A DNA stretch of 64,000 nt from Prorocentrum cordatum (lineage: Eukaryota > Sar > Dinophyceae > Prorocentrales > Prorocentraceae), in the NCBI GenBank assembly GCA_963575745.1, contig CAUYUJ010005669.1, positions 773,628 to 837,627 on the forward strand, read 5' to 3'. Shown here piece after piece: positions 50,293 through 60,680 of this stretch (position 1 is its first letter; each line of letters opens with the position of its first letter). The notes below the pieces were generated by a model. That model saw nothing but the letters and a program-made list of their open reading frames with translations. It was not told the DNA's origin and ran no database searches. The position numbers and the translations under genes are program-made.

Positions 50293-50955
50293 CTGCTGCT
50301 AATCCCCCTGCTGCTGCTCCTCCCTCCCCCCTCCTCGTCTTCCCTCTGATGATCCCTCATTTCCTCCCAAACTCCCCCTCCTGCTCATCCGCCTCCTCTT
50401 CCTTCTCCTACCCCCCCCTCCTCCTCCTCCTCGTCCTCTTCCCCCTTATCCTCCCCCTCCTCTGCTGCTCTATCCTATGCTGCTCCTCCTTCCTGTCGCC
50501 GATCCCCCTTCCTCCTCCGCTGCTACTCTCCCCACTGCCGCTGCAAACTCCGCCGAGGGGGGAAGAGGTTCGAGGTTCGAGGAGGAGGAGGAGGAGGAGG
50601 AGGAGGAATAGGGCATATGGGGGGAGGAGAAGATAGGCGGAGGAGAAGTTCTGAGAAGGATATTCGGAGTTCGGAGATAGGGGGGAGAGAAGTTCTGAGA
50701 AAAACTGATGGCGCGGGCCCAGCGTCGGGCTGGGCGTCGGCGGGGCGTCGGGCTGGGCGCCGGGCTGGGCGTCGGGCCGCTCGCGCGGGGCGCGCTCGGG
50801 AGGCGGCGGGGCGGGCTCGGGAGACGCCGTCTTGGGGCTCTTGGGCCGTCTTGGAGCCATCCTTGAAGCCTCTTGGGCCGTCTTGGGTCGCGCGCTGTCT
50901 CCCCCCTTATACACGTATCCCCCATCCGCCTCTTTCATCCTCTCTTTCGTGATTG

Positions 50956-50956
<1 letters not shown>

Positions 50957-50989
<33 letters not shown>
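50957..50989 (+). repeat. (TA)n microsatellite
   Basis: 33 bp of alternating TA in otherwise GC-rich DNA. Confidence 0.97.
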
Positions 50990-50991
<2 letters not shown>

Positions 50992-51064
50992 CGTTGCGTC
51001 GTTCCCTGGGCCCCTCCCCAAAATATTTATGGATGCGTCGGAGGTTTGGGGTGTGTGAGGTCGA

Positions 51065-51215
51065 CCGCGGGATTGATAGTGAGATCGGTAGTGACCTCTT
51101 AGGTGAGGTCGATAGCTTGGTCTAGAGTGTGAGCGATAGTTGGATCGATACTGAGATCCACCATTCAGTGAGATCGATGATGTCATCGATAGTGAGGTCG
51201 ATGTGAGGCTCGAGG
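51065..51215 (+). repeat. ATCGAT-rich cluster, left flank
   Basis: Repeated GATAGTGAGATCGGTAGTGA, GTGAGATCGATGATGTCATC, GATAGTGAGGTCGATG words, spaced 15-25 bp. The same words appear in inverse orientation at 52005-52200. Confidence 0.75.
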
Positions 51216-51228
51216 ACCCAGTCCCAAC

Positions 51229-51927
51229 TCACGCGGGGCCAAACACCCGACAGCGCCCTACAGCACGGACCATTCGGGCGACACTAAGCTGATGATCTCG
51301 GCCGCGCTCAGCTGGAGCCGCACGGCCCGCCCCCGCAGCCGCCGCCCGCGCCGCCTGCAACTCGGCGGCGTGGCAGTCCCGCTCCGCCTCTGCCATCTCC
51401 ATGCGCGCCGCCGCCTCCTGGTAGGGCCTGCGCAGCTCCGCTATCTCCTCCCAGCGCAGCTGCGCCTCTGCCATGGCATCGTCGACCTGCATCTCGGCGT
51501 GCAGCATCCTCATGGCGTGCAGCAGCCTGGTGGCAGCTTCCTCAATCACCTCATCGGCTCGGCCAGCCAACTCCTCGGCTCTGCCAGCCACATCCTCGCC
51601 AGCCTCGGCTCCGCCAGCCACCTCCTCGCCAGCATCGGCTCTGCCAGCCACCCCCACGGGGCTCCGCGACCTCGGCGGCGGCGAGGCGGCGCCAGGCCTT
51701 GGCGCCTCCTCGCGCGCGGACGGCCTGGACCTGGAGTCGCGCTCGGCGACCACGGCTCCGCCAGCCACCCAATTGCCAGCCGTGGCCGCCGCGATGCGGA
51801 GCGGCGGTATCGCGCGCGGCTCCGGGCACGTGCCGCGGCGCGGCGGTACCTGGCGCACCGCCGCCGTCGGCCTCGCATTCGCCAGGAGCGCCGCGGGAGG
51901 AGGGTACCGAGGCGGTCTCGGCAGCAT
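51229..51927 (-). CDS. Ala/Glu-rich coiled-coil protein
   Basis: A single open frame of 232 codons. Its first methionine (51927) follows GC-rich sequence. The N-terminal 90 residues are Arg/Pro/Ala-rich. From about residue 90 to 205 it is a long helix: VAGRADAGEEVAGGAEAGED, VAGRAEELAGRADEVIEEAA, RLLHAMRMLHAEMQVDDAMA, EAQLRWEEIAELRRPYQEAA, RMEMAEAERDCHAAELQAAR. No known family. It lies between two clusters of ATCGAT repeats that are inverted relative to each other. The start is uncertain; an upstream exon is possible. Confidence 0.5.
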   Translation of the reverse strand: MLPRPPRYPPPAALLANARPTAAVRQVPPRRGTCPEPRAIPPLRIAAATAGNWVAGGAVVAERDSRSRPSAREEAPRPGAASPPPRSRSPVGVAGRADAGEEVAGGAEAGEDVAGRAEELAGRADEVIEEAATRLLHAMRMLHAEMQVDDAMAEAQLRWEEIAELRRPYQEAAARMEMAEAERDCHAAELQAARAAAAGAGRAAPAERGRDHQLSVARMVRAVGRCRVFGPA

Positions 51928-52004
51928 ACTGGGCGCCGAAGCCGCGAGCGCGCCACCACCTCGACCCCCAAACGGCTGCGGAAGCCGCTGAGCTGATGGT
52001 TGGC

Positions 52005-52200
52005 CATCGGGGCCTTATCGATCTCATTATCGAGCACATCCAACCGATCACACTATCGATCAGGTTTTATCGATCTCATCCAATCGACTTCGCTTCAATC
52101 GATGTCGATGCCATCCAATTGATATAGATATCGGCGTCGAATAGATCTCACTATCGATCTCACCCAATCGACCTCATTACCGATGCCACTCTCGATTCGA
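52005..52200 (-). repeat. ATCGAT-rich cluster, right flank (inverted)
   Basis: The minus strand reads GATCGATAGTGAGATCTATT, GAGATCGATAAAACCTGATC, CGATAGTGTGATCGGTTGG and similar. Same words as at 51065-51215 on the other strand. Confidence 0.75.
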
Positions 52201-52249
52201 ATATTGGTTTGAATGTCCACCTGATGCGTTTGGGGAGGGGTGCGTCCTC

Positions 52250-53010
52250 CCCCTTCGGTGGAGCTCCCTATGGGGCCACGAAGCGTTGTCCTGGGTGGGG
52301 GGGGCGCCTGCGAACTGCGCCACTGGGGTCCTCGGTGGAGAAGCTAAGCTGAAGCGGGCGGAGACGGAGGGGGGACAGGGGGCAGCGGGGGCGGAGACGG
52401 AGACATGGGGACAACAAGTCTGGGGAGATGCCAGCGGCCGCCTGGCTGGCCTCGCCCGCGGCCGCCGCGGCCGGGGGCGGCGGCGACGGCGACGACGGCG
52501 GCGGCGAAGGCGGCGCCGCCATCGCCGGGAAGGCCCGAGAGGCGGAGAGAGGCGGAGAGAAGAGAGGAGGGAGAGGAGGGAGGGAGAGGAGGGAGACGGG
52601 AGAAGGGAGGGAGAGGAGGGGAGGGAGAGGAGGGAAAGGAGGGGAGGGAGAAGAGAGAGAGGGAGGGGGGTGAGGGGAGCAAGGAGATGGGGGGGGGGGC
52701 CGGCCTCTGCCTGGGACCACATGTGATTGAGGATTGATAATTGAGGTTGAGGACCAAGCTTCGATGGAGAATGTCGAGAATATTGAGGGCCGAAGTTCGG
52801 GGCTCGAGGTCCGAGGATCGAGGTCGACGTCGAGGTCCGAGGATCAACCGTCGAGTCGAACTTCGAGGTCGAGCGAGGATCGAGGCTCCAACATCGCGGG
52901 GCGACGTCGGCAGACTACTGGGCGACGGCACCGACCACGACGCGACGACATGGACGACGACGACGACGGGGGGTCGCCCGACAACCGCTTTGGACCACGA
53001 AGCCGGCGGA
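52250..53010. other. Purine and CGAGGTC repeats, no supported gene
   Basis: 52530-52690 is a GGGAGAGGA tract; 52790-52870 contains TCGAGGTCCGAGGATC words; 52940-52965 is a short GAC run. Pro/Ser and Arg/Glu frames here are artefacts. Confidence 0.6.
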
Positions 53011-53015
53011 GGAGG

Positions 53016-53490
53016 ACCGTTCTGTTCAACCCCCTTCTTCCCATTCGCCCCTCCAACCCCTCCGGGCCTGGACGGGGGGGGGTCCCGCGGGTAGTTGGCG
53101 CGTATGTTTTGGCCCAAGATGGCGCCAAAAGGGCCCCGGAGAACTCAAGATGACCTCAAGATCGCTCAAGATAGCCCTCGATGACTCAAGATAGCTCCCA
53201 TCATGTCTACAAGAGGCTCCAATGCCGCCCCGCGAAGGATCCAAGTGCCGCGGAGCCTCCCAAGGACGTCCCCGAGAGGGCCAAAATCCTTCAAACACTT
53301 CAGGATTATCAATGCTTTTGCCTTCTCGTTTTTTTCGATTCCGATGGGCTCTCGAGGCTTCAAGATGGCCCCGCGATGCCCCAAGAGAGCCCCAAGGCGA
53401 GCCCAAGAGAAGCCCAATGCGGGCCCAAGAACGCCCAAGAGCGCCCCAAGAGCGGCCAAAGAGGGCCCCAAGAGAGGATGAGGAGGAGGA
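53016..53490 (+). mobile_element. Element B internal fragment (copy 5)
   Basis: Contains the CTCCGGGCCTGGACGGGGGG, CCGCGGGTAGTTGGCGCG and CCAAGATGGCGCC core plus CCCAAGAGAGCCCC 12-mers of element B. The AATCCCACCAGCCC left terminus is missing. Confidence 0.55.
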
Positions 53491-53539
53491 AGGAGGAGGG
53501 GCCCTTTGGACACTCGCCGCGACGAGCTCCGCGCGCGCG

Positions 53540-53850
53540 GCCCGCGCGGCCGCCGGCGGGCTGGGCGACCAGCTGGATGCGTCGGCGTCGGGCCGGGGGA
53601 CGGGCTCGGCGTCGAGCTGAGCGTCGGGCTCGGCCGTCGCGCTCGGCGTCGGGCTGGCCGTCGAGGACATGCGCGCCCGGCTTCATCAATCGAATAACCA
53701 ATGAACGTTTTGAAAGTGGGGATCGCCAGTGGCACTCGCGCGCTGCCGGCGGGCTGGGCGACAGGCTCGGCGTCGAGCTGGGCGTCGGGCTGGGCGACGG
53801 GCTCGGCGTCGGGCTGGCCGACGGGCTGGGCGTCGGGCGCCGATGGAGGA
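53540..53850. repeat. 12/18-bp GGGCTGGGCGTC repeats
   Basis: Two blocks (about 53555-53660 and 53750-53842) of GGGCTCGGCGTCGAGCTG and GGGCTGGGCGTCGGGCTG words. A related short block lies at 50727-50775. Confidence 0.85.
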
Positions 53851-54064
53851 AGGGGGGGGTGACGACGACAACGAGGAGGGCGAGGACGAGGGATCGAGAG
53901 AGGCGAGGGACGAGAGAAGGAGGAGGCCGACGACTACCTGCCGATACCGATGACGGGTGTTTCCAGCACTGGTTTTTCGAAACATAGGACCGGCGATTCT
54001 CCTGTCTGGCTGCGCGAGCGTCGGTTAACAAACCTACGTTCACTCTATCTAGCAAGGCAGAGCC

Positions 54065-54643
54065 TCAAGCGCGAACATGGGGGGCACGGGTAAGGCAACG
54101 ATGCCAAAACCAATGCGTGCTCACTATTGCGACAGAGTTGCGATGTACTTGCCCTGGTGCGCGCATTGCTTGCATGCGGCAGTGGTGAGTAAGCTGCGCG
54201 GGCGCAAGAGGCAAACTGTGCGCGCGTTTGTGCCTGTATTGAGGCGCGCTTCTTGCGCGCAAAGGCATTGACGTCGCATGTGTTGGCGTGGTCCAGGCGC
54301 TAATTCGCATGCGAAATGTCGGGCCCGTGGCGTCGTCGTCAGCGCCGTCGGATGCGCATTCGAGAAAGTGTTCGCTCATCGGCTTGCCTGTTTCCTTTTC
54401 AACGTTTCTTGCTGTGTGCGTGTAGTCGATGCGCACGCTCTGCGCGCACGCGCGTGTTGGGTTTAGTGGTGATTTTGGTATGGTCAGGGGATCTGAGGCG
54501 CGCAAACATGAGGCGCCGTGGCACGTGGCATGAGTCTGGGCAGTGGCTGGTGCCACATATTGCTGCCGCTCCTTAACGAGCCACACAAAATGCAAAAACG
54601 ATACGTGTACCTTGTGTATGAAACTGGGCACGCTGTGATGCAA
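54065..54643 (-). pseudogene. Possible decayed mobile-element ORF
   Basis: A 192-codon frame in DNA of lower GC than its surroundings. The middle reads THTARNVEKETGKPMSEHFL, ECASDGADDDATG; a (H)xxARN...KPxSEHFL pattern is loosely like the tail of RT-linked GIY-YIG proteins (PVGRHF). No other support; the rest is Thr/His/Arg-rich and unlike a folded protein. Confidence 0.2.
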
Positions 54644-54676
54644 CGCGTTTTGGAGATGAACGCCATCTGGCTTATG

Positions 54677-55160
54677 AGTCCCACCAGCCCTTGAGGGCGT
54701 ATGTCGTCTAGAGAGGTTCCTCTTCCCTTCTTCCCTTCCGGGAGGGGTTTACCCCTCCCCCTACCCCCTCCCCTGGACCTGGACGGGGGGGCGGGGGGCG
54801 CGAGGTGTCAGAGGGTACTTGTTCGCACAAGGCGGCCCCAAGAGCGCCTCAGGGAACCCAAGACGATCTCCAAGATGGCTCAAGATAGCCTGAAATGCTT
54901 CAAGATGGTTCCCAAAATGCTCCAAAAGGCCCCAAGAACGTTCCAAGATGGCTCCAAGAGGCTTCCAAGACCTCCAAAGAGCTGCATTTTTGCTTTCTCG
55001 CATTTTCGCTTCCGATAGCCTCGCGAGGCCTCAAGATGGCTCCAAGATGGCCCAAGAGGGCCCCAAGAGAGGCCCAAGAGAGCCCAACGACGGCCCCAAG
55101 AGCGCCCAAAAACGCTCCAAGAGCGCCCCAAGAGGGGTCCTAGAAACGATTTTGGGGGCT
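54677..55160 (+). mobile_element. Element B, copy 4 (left part)
   Basis: Left end AGTCCCACCAGCCCTTGAGG then CCCCTCCCCCTACCCCCTCC and GGACCTGGACGGGGG, followed by CCAAGATGGCTCCAAGA 12-mers to 55160. No right terminus is seen before 57.2 kb; 55160-55870 is degenerate sequence of the same GGGCCCCAAGAG type. Confidence 0.6.
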
Positions 55161-55870
55161 CCCGAAGGGGAGCGCGAATTGGGGACCCCCCGGCTAAGCC
55201 CTCCTCTGGCCCAAAGACGGCACAGACGGGCCCCACACAGCGACAACAGACCTCCAATATGGGGGTGAAAGGGCATCCAAGAGGGGCCCGAGAAGGGCCT
55301 AAGACATTCTTCATCATAATTACCAACAGCCCCTGGTACGATGTCGTTGGCCCAGCTGGGGGCCGTCGCTCGGCCCCAAAGATGGCCCAGGACGTCCCCA
55401 GACGACCCTAAGAGAGTTCCAAGAGATGCCCCGAAGGGCCCCGGAGAGACCCCAAAGGGCCCCCCATCGTTGGGGGGCGCTGGTTGTGGGCCCTCTGGTG
55501 GCCCTCCTGGGCATTCTCGGGGTCCCTTCCCCAACCCCATAGAGGGCACTGTAAGGCCCTAGACACCACCAGCGGAGTTTCGAAGAGGGGTCCAAAAGAG
55601 TGAGCGAAAGGGGCAGAAAAGGCCCCCCTGGATATCATACGTACCAAAAGCCCTTGGCATGATACCGTTGGGGGCCGCCTTGTGAGCACCCTTGGGGCCC
55701 CGCTGGGCCTCATTGAAGCCCCCCACTGGCTCCAAGAACGCACCAGGAGAGCCCCGCACAGCCCCAACGGAACTCCCAAGAGGGCCCCCCAAAAGTGTGC
55801 CCCAGGGATATCCCTGCGAACACGTTTCGGCCCACAGTTGTCCCCGTCTCCCTGCGAGCAGACCCCTCTG
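55160..55870. other. Degenerate CCCAAGAG-type repeat DNA
   Basis: Scattered AAGAGGGCCCC and CCCCGAAGGGCCCC words, no coding support. Probably old element B interior. Confidence 0.5.
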
Positions 55871-55968
55871 CCCAGGCAATGACATGATGTGCGGGAGCGC
55901 CGTCCCGAAGCAGCCGACTTGTACGGTCGTTACTCGTACACGCGATCATGCAACGACGCCCGCGACAT

Positions 55969-56252
55969 TGTTCGAACATCGAACAAATGTTCGAACAACA
56001 AGAACGTTGTTCGAACATTGCGTGGTTGTTAGCACTAGTACAAAAACGATATGTACAGAAATGTTCGAACACCGGAAAAACCGTTCGAACACCGGAAAAT
56101 TGCTCGAACAACGGAAACGAGTGTTCGAACACCAGAAAATTGTTCGAACACCAAAAACGATTGTTCGAACACCGGAAACGTGTTCGAACACGAAAACGAC
56201 TGTTCGAACACCAGAGAAATTGTTCGAACACGAAAACATGTGTTCGAACATT
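55969..56252. repeat. Phased array of palindromic GTTCGAAC sites
   Basis: Thirteen sites, twelve with TTCGAACA and one CTCGAACA. The last ten begin at 56064, 56084, 56103, 56124, 56143, 56164, 56183, 56203, 56223 and 56243, a period of 19-21 bp (about two helix turns). The core TGTTCGAACA is a perfect palindrome; spacers are variants of CCGGAAAA. The array is AT-richer than its surroundings. Confidence 0.9.
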
Positions 56253-56286
56253 GATTTTTCGATCACGTAAACAATGCACCTCGCAT

Positions 56287-57236
56287 AAATCCAACCAGTC
56301 CCTGGGTGTGTGTGTGTGTGTGACGTGGTTCTGAGAGCTTCGCCTTCCAACTTCTCATAACCCCCATCTCCCGACTCTCTCCCCATGGACCCCCTGCAGT
56401 ACGCTGCAGACTGCAAAGACCCTGCAAAGACCATCGCAATGACCTGCGCAAAAACCTGCAAAGACCCTGCGAAGACCCTCCAGTGAGTCCTGGGTCGAAC
56501 CCCGTCGGAAAGAGTTCGGCGGGATGCTTGCGAGTGCGTGCCTTGTTGGGGCCTCTTGGAAGCCGATGAAGCCCCAACGAGCGCCCCAAGATGCCAGAGG
56601 AAAACCCAAAAAGGGCCCAAGAAGCACCGAATCCGCGACATGTTGCTTTACGTGTTTCGGAACGTCGTCACGCACCGAGTCCGTGACGCATCGGGCCCAA
56701 GAGCGCCCCTAAAGCTCCCAAGAGCGCCCCAAGAGGCTGCCAGAGGGTCTCCAGCGGCCTCCAAGAGGCTCCCAAGAGAACCCCTAAGAAGCCCCCAAGA
56801 GGCCACCAAGAGGCCCCCAAGAGGCTTCAAGAGGATCCCCGAGTCACCCAAGATGCCCCCCATACCCTCCAAGAGGCATCCAAAATAATTCCCAAGAGAC
56901 ATCGTAGGAGGCTCTCATGTTCGTCATTTTTGTTATCCTCCTCCTCATCATCATCATCATCCCCCCTCCTTCTCCTCCTCCTCTTCCTCCTTCTCCTCCT
57001 CCTTATCCGCCTACCCAATCCCTCCTCTCCCTCCGCCACCTCCTCCATCCTCCTCTCCTCATCATATTCATCATCCTTCTCCCTCCTCCCTCATCCATCC
57101 ATCCTCCTCCTTGTCCTCCTCCTCCGTCGAACGGTTCGGCTGTCCCTCTCTTTGCTCCTACACTTCCCTCATCACCTCAACTCGCCTGGGCGTCGCTTCT
57201 GGATGGGCTGGTGGAGATACGCGAAGCGTCAAGAAT
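56287..57236 (+). mobile_element. Element B, copy 6
   Basis: Left end AATCCAACCAGTCCC followed by a (GT) run; right end GGATGGGCTGGTGGAGATAC then GCGAAGCGTCAAGAA. Internally: ACCCTGCAAAGACC repeats, CCCAAGAGGC 12-mers (56570-56900), CTC/ATC tracts (56935-57130). About 950 bp. Confidence 0.65.
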
Positions 57237-57678
57237 TTCCTTGATGGGCCCTCGCGCTACATGGTCAGCCGAGAAGCAGCTCAACGGTGTGGAAATTCAC
57301 TCGTCTGCTCGCGGCGGCGTCATGGTCGCCCCTCGGCGGGCACCGAAACCAAACTAATGAGGATCCGGTGGAGGTGGAGAGGCGGGATACGGAGGGATGA
57401 ACGAACAGGGCGAGGTGCAGGAGGGGAAGAGGGCGACACGTAGGGATAAGTACAAAGGTGCGGGTTGCATATGTCTTCCAGCGCGCGCCCCAAACAGTGA
57501 GCTAGTGCGTTCAGTATGTGCCATGTACGAAGCGCACTGCAGGCGGTGCAATTTCGGCGTTGTCATCTAAGCGGTTCAACTACTGTGGTGCAACCTACGT
57601 TGTACACGTTGCACCCCCAGGTTGCGCCAGAGGTTGCGGCATGGCCATAAGATGCGCCGTGGGTTGCCTCGTTGATTG

Positions 57679-57905
57679 CGCCATCGGCCATAGGGGTGGG
57701 CTCGGGCGCGAACGTGGCGGAACCTCGCCCGACCCATCCAGTGTGTCGTGCCGTATGCTGTGCCTTAAATTGCGCCATAGGGGCGGACTCTGGCGCGAAC
57801 GAAGCGAAATCCTCTCAATATGTTGCGCTATAAGTTCCGCCGTAAGGTCAGGGCGGGCGCGGGCGCGAACGTAGAGAAACGTCGCCCGACCCATCCAACT
57901 ACTTA
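57679..57905. repeat. Three imperfect tandem copies around GGCGCGAACG
   Basis: Units with GCGCCATAGGGGYGGGCTC, GGCGCGAACGTGGCG and CTCGCCCGACCCATCCA. Copies 1 and 3 are complete; copy 2 has a changed middle. Spacing is about 65-95 bp. Confidence 0.7.
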
Positions 57906-58191
57906 GCAACGCGAGTACGACCCCACTAAGTGAAGGCACGGTTTGGGGGATCTGTCCCACGAGTCGGCACGCGCGCGCGAGGCGCATCTACGGCTAACGC
58001 CCTTGGCGAGGACTGGGCCGTCCAATCTGCGACATCCGCCAAGCCCAATGCTTGAGCTCAAAACCCGCGGGGGACTTACGATAACTGGTTATCCAAAGAT
58101 GCGAAACACCCGTGGTGCTAGCACCCGTGATCGAGGCTCCCGGGACTACGAAGAGAACGAAGGACGAGGACTACAGAGGAGGAGGGGGCGC

Positions 58192-59684
58192 CTACGGCGG
58201 CGCCGCCCGCGGCGGCCCCTGGGCCGCCCGGGCCTCCCGGGCGGCCGCGGCGGCGGCGGCCTGATCGAGCTGCCTCGCCAAATTCTCCCACTCCGCCAGC
58301 TCGGCCACCTGGGGGGGGGGGGGGGCGATGTGCACGCCGCGTCGCTGGGTCGGCCGCGGATCGGTGCATAGACGCCCCCCGCTTCCGGACAGGCGGGAGC
58401 TGGAGCTCCGATGCACAAACCTCCTTGGCCCTTGGCCGACAAAACGAGAGGTGCACATCGGGGCCCTCCGAACACACCCGCCAGGTGCGCCACCAGCCGC
58501 ACCCTGGGGGGGAGGAGGAGGGGCAGGAACACTTACCTGACCGATTCTCTCCCCGACCTGGAACTCGCCCCGGTAGAGCCGCAGCAGATCCTCGCGCGGG
58601 AGCTGGCGGAGCCTGAGCGTGAGGACGCGCAGCTCCTCCGCCTCGGACCGCTGCGGCGGCTGCTGGGCCCCGGGCCGGCTGTCGGGCGGGGCGTGCTGGA
58701 GCTCCTGGGCGAAGATCTCGTCGGCCTCATCCTGGTCCTGGTCGGGCGCGGCCGAACCGACCCCCCCAGCAAATCGCGCCCTTCCACGACGCCCCCCTCG
58801 ACGTCCACCTACTGGAACCTCGAGGGGCCGTCGCGCGGAAGGGCGCGGGTTGCTAGGGGTGGGCTCGCCCGCCCCGAGGGGTGGCCACGTGGCGGTCGAG
58901 CGCCGTCGGCTCCAGGCCCACGCGGCGAGCGATTTCGCGGCGCGCTCGACCCCTCGCCCTGGGAGGGCGCCAACTATACACCTACGCCGAGCTTGGCCGA
59001 TCCTGGGCGCAAGATCGGCGTATACGCCCGCCCGGCTTGGCCAGGGAAGCACATGCGCCAATCCTGGGCCTAGGTAGGGCCTAGGGTCGGCCTGGCCAGG
59101 ATCAACGATCGGTGTAGGTGCACAGTTGGCGCTCTCCGACCAGCGCTGTGCGCCCTCGATCCCCTGCTCAGCGAGGAACTCGCTGATGGCGACGCGCGCG
59201 ACGAGGTGGCGGCCCTGGTGGGCCGGGCGCAAGTCGGTCACGGAGCTCGGGATCCGCCAAATCGCCCAAGAAGGGCAGTGCCCCGATGCATGCACCGCGC
59301 CGTTTTGGTCGGCCCAGAAGTTCGGCGCATTGGAAGCCCCGCCCCCCGCATCCACGGGAGGGGAGGGGGGGCGTCTATGCACCAAACTCCAAACCTGGTG
59401 GCGGACCAAGACGGCGCGGTTACACGTCGGGGCCCTCCCAGCGTCGCCGCCGCCGCCGTCGCCAAGCGCGGGCGGCGCCGCGGCCGGGGCGGCCGCCGCC
59501 GCGCCGGCAGCCGCTGGGGCCGGCAGCGGGCCGCGGCGCGGGGCGCTCGCCGCCGGCGCCGCGGCGGGGGGCCGCCGCCGCCGACGGCAGCCGCTGGGGC
59601 CGGCAGCCGGCCGCGGCGCGGGGCGCTCGCCGCCGGGGCGCCCGGCGGCGGGGCGGCGGCGGCGGGGCGGCGGCGGGCCGGCAT
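58192..59684 (-). CDS. Multi-exon gene with inverted-repeat introns, unknown function
   Basis: The probable start ATG at about 59684 (MPARRRPAAAAPPPGAPAAS) gives an Ala/Arg/Pro-rich N-terminus to about 59445. After a first intron the protein reads GRHLVARVAISEFLAEQGIE, GAQRW to 59141; then intron 59140-58959; ARREIARRVGLEPTALDRHV; an unresolved join; DQDQDEADEIFAQELQHAPP, SEAEELRVLTLRLRQLPRED, LLRLYRGEFQVGERIGQ to 58537; intron 58536-58309; and VAELAEWENLARQLDQAAAA to the stop at 58192. The C-terminus is helical. Family not recognised. A weak spliced-leader-like sequence lies about 215 bp upstream of the start. Confidence 0.6.
58309..58536 (-). other. Intron with canonical GTAAGT donor and inverted repeats
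   Basis: 228 bp, GGTCAG/GTAAGTG to CCCCAG/GTGGCC, phase 0 on both sides. It contains GGGCCCCGATGTGCACC near the donor and GGCGTGCACATCG near the acceptor, an inverted pair, plus a central TGCATCGGAGC / GCACCGATCC pair. Its GGAGGGCCCCGATGTG start resembles the intron element at 59281-59433. Confidence 0.8.
58959..59140 (-). mobile_element. Introner-like intron, sister of 25309-25489
   Basis: 182 bp, donor GCGCTG/GTCGGAGAGC, acceptor CCCTCCCAG/GGCGAG. The inverted ends GCCAACTGTGCACCTACACC and its inverse match the ends of the intron at 25309-25489, including the GTCGGAG donor sequence. The two host genes are unrelated. Confidence 0.8.
59281..59433 (-). mobile_element. Inverted-repeat element within the first intron
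   Basis: The ends CCCCGACGTGTAACCGCGCC, GTCTTGGTC (59433-59405) and the inverse GACCAAAACGGCGCGGTGCA, TGCATCGGGG (59310-59281) form a roughly 29-bp inverted repeat around about 95 bp. Its interior resembles the interior of intron 58309-58536 (GCATAGACGCCCCCC). Confidence 0.65.
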
Positions 59685-59894
59685 CGCCGCCGAGGGAGAG
59701 GTGGGAGGGCACTGCGAGGATAGGAGAGGAGAGGAGGGGGAGGAGGGCGCGGGGGGAACGGAGGGAAGGAGGGGAGAGGAGAGGAGGGAGAGGAGAGAAG
59801 GAATGGAGGGAGGGAGAGGAGGGGAGAGGAGGGAGGGCGAGGAAGGGGGGGAGGGAGGAAGAGATGAGGGGAGAGCGGAGGCCGGACACCGCTG

Positions 59895-59918
59895 CTCAGG
59901 GGCCAAAATGGCTATAGG
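59895..59918 (-). other. Weak spliced-leader-like sequence
   Basis: The minus strand reads CCTATAGCCATTTTGGCCCC then TGAG: the GCCATTTTGGC core of the dinoflagellate leader is intact, with changes on both sides. It lies upstream of the 58192-59684 gene. Confidence 0.35.
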
Positions 59919-60059
59919 GAGAAGAGGGCGATGAGCGCGATGGGGGGCGATGATGGGGCGACGAGGGCGGTCGAGGGCCCCTAAGTTCGCGCGTCGCGCT
60001 GCGCGGAGCGCGAAACGCGAATAACTTCGCGCTCTCGCGCCGCCCCCCCCCCCCCAAGG

Positions 60060-60480
60060 GGGAGAAGAGGAGGGCGAGGGGGGGGAGGAGGAAGGAGCCA
60101 AACTCCCTTCCGCCGCCGAGCTCCCTGCTGCTCCTTCTTCCTGCCGCCGAGCTCCCTTCCTCCTCTTCCTCCTCCTCCTCCTCCTCCCCCTCCTCCTCCT
60201 CCTCCTCCTCCTCCTGCTATTCATTATGCTGCTGCTCCGCATCGTCGTCGCCGTCGCCATCGTCATCCAGCATCGTCGTCATCATCGTCCAGCTCCCGCA
60301 TCGTCGTCATCGTCATCCATCGTCGTCATCGTCGCCATCGTCATCGTCATTCAGATCCCCCCTCCCGCCTCGTCGTCATCGTCATCCATCTGCCCGCCTC
60401 TTCCTCCAAACCAACATCGTCATTCATCTTCCCCCCCCGGCGGGTTCGGCCCTCCGCCGTCGCGTCCGCCGCGGCCAGCA
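60060..60480. repeat. CTC and CAT/GTC trinucleotide tracts
   Basis: 60150-60215 is CCT-rich; 60240-60420 is an imperfect CATCGTCGTCATCGTC run. No gene supported. Confidence 0.8.
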
Positions 60481-60680
60481 CCATGGGCCACGCGGCGGCC
60501 GCGGCGGACGCGGAAGGGAGGGAGAGGAGCCAGGGAAGAGCGCGGAAGGGAGGGAGAGGAGGGAGAGGGAAGAGCGAGGGAGAGGAGGGGAGGGACAAGA
60601 GGGAGAGGGAAGAAGGAGGGAGAGGAGGGGAGGGAGGGAGGAAGGAGATGAGGGGAGAGCCCGGCCTCCGCCGTGCACCA

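Noticed and set aside
55969-56252. CRISPR-like array
   Set aside because: The repeat is a 10-bp palindrome with 10-bp similar spacers, far shorter than CRISPR repeats and spacers, in a eukaryotic context with no cas genes.
55969-56252. Heat-shock element array
   Set aside because: Heat-shock elements need TTC and GAA units separated by two bases; here TTCGAA has none.
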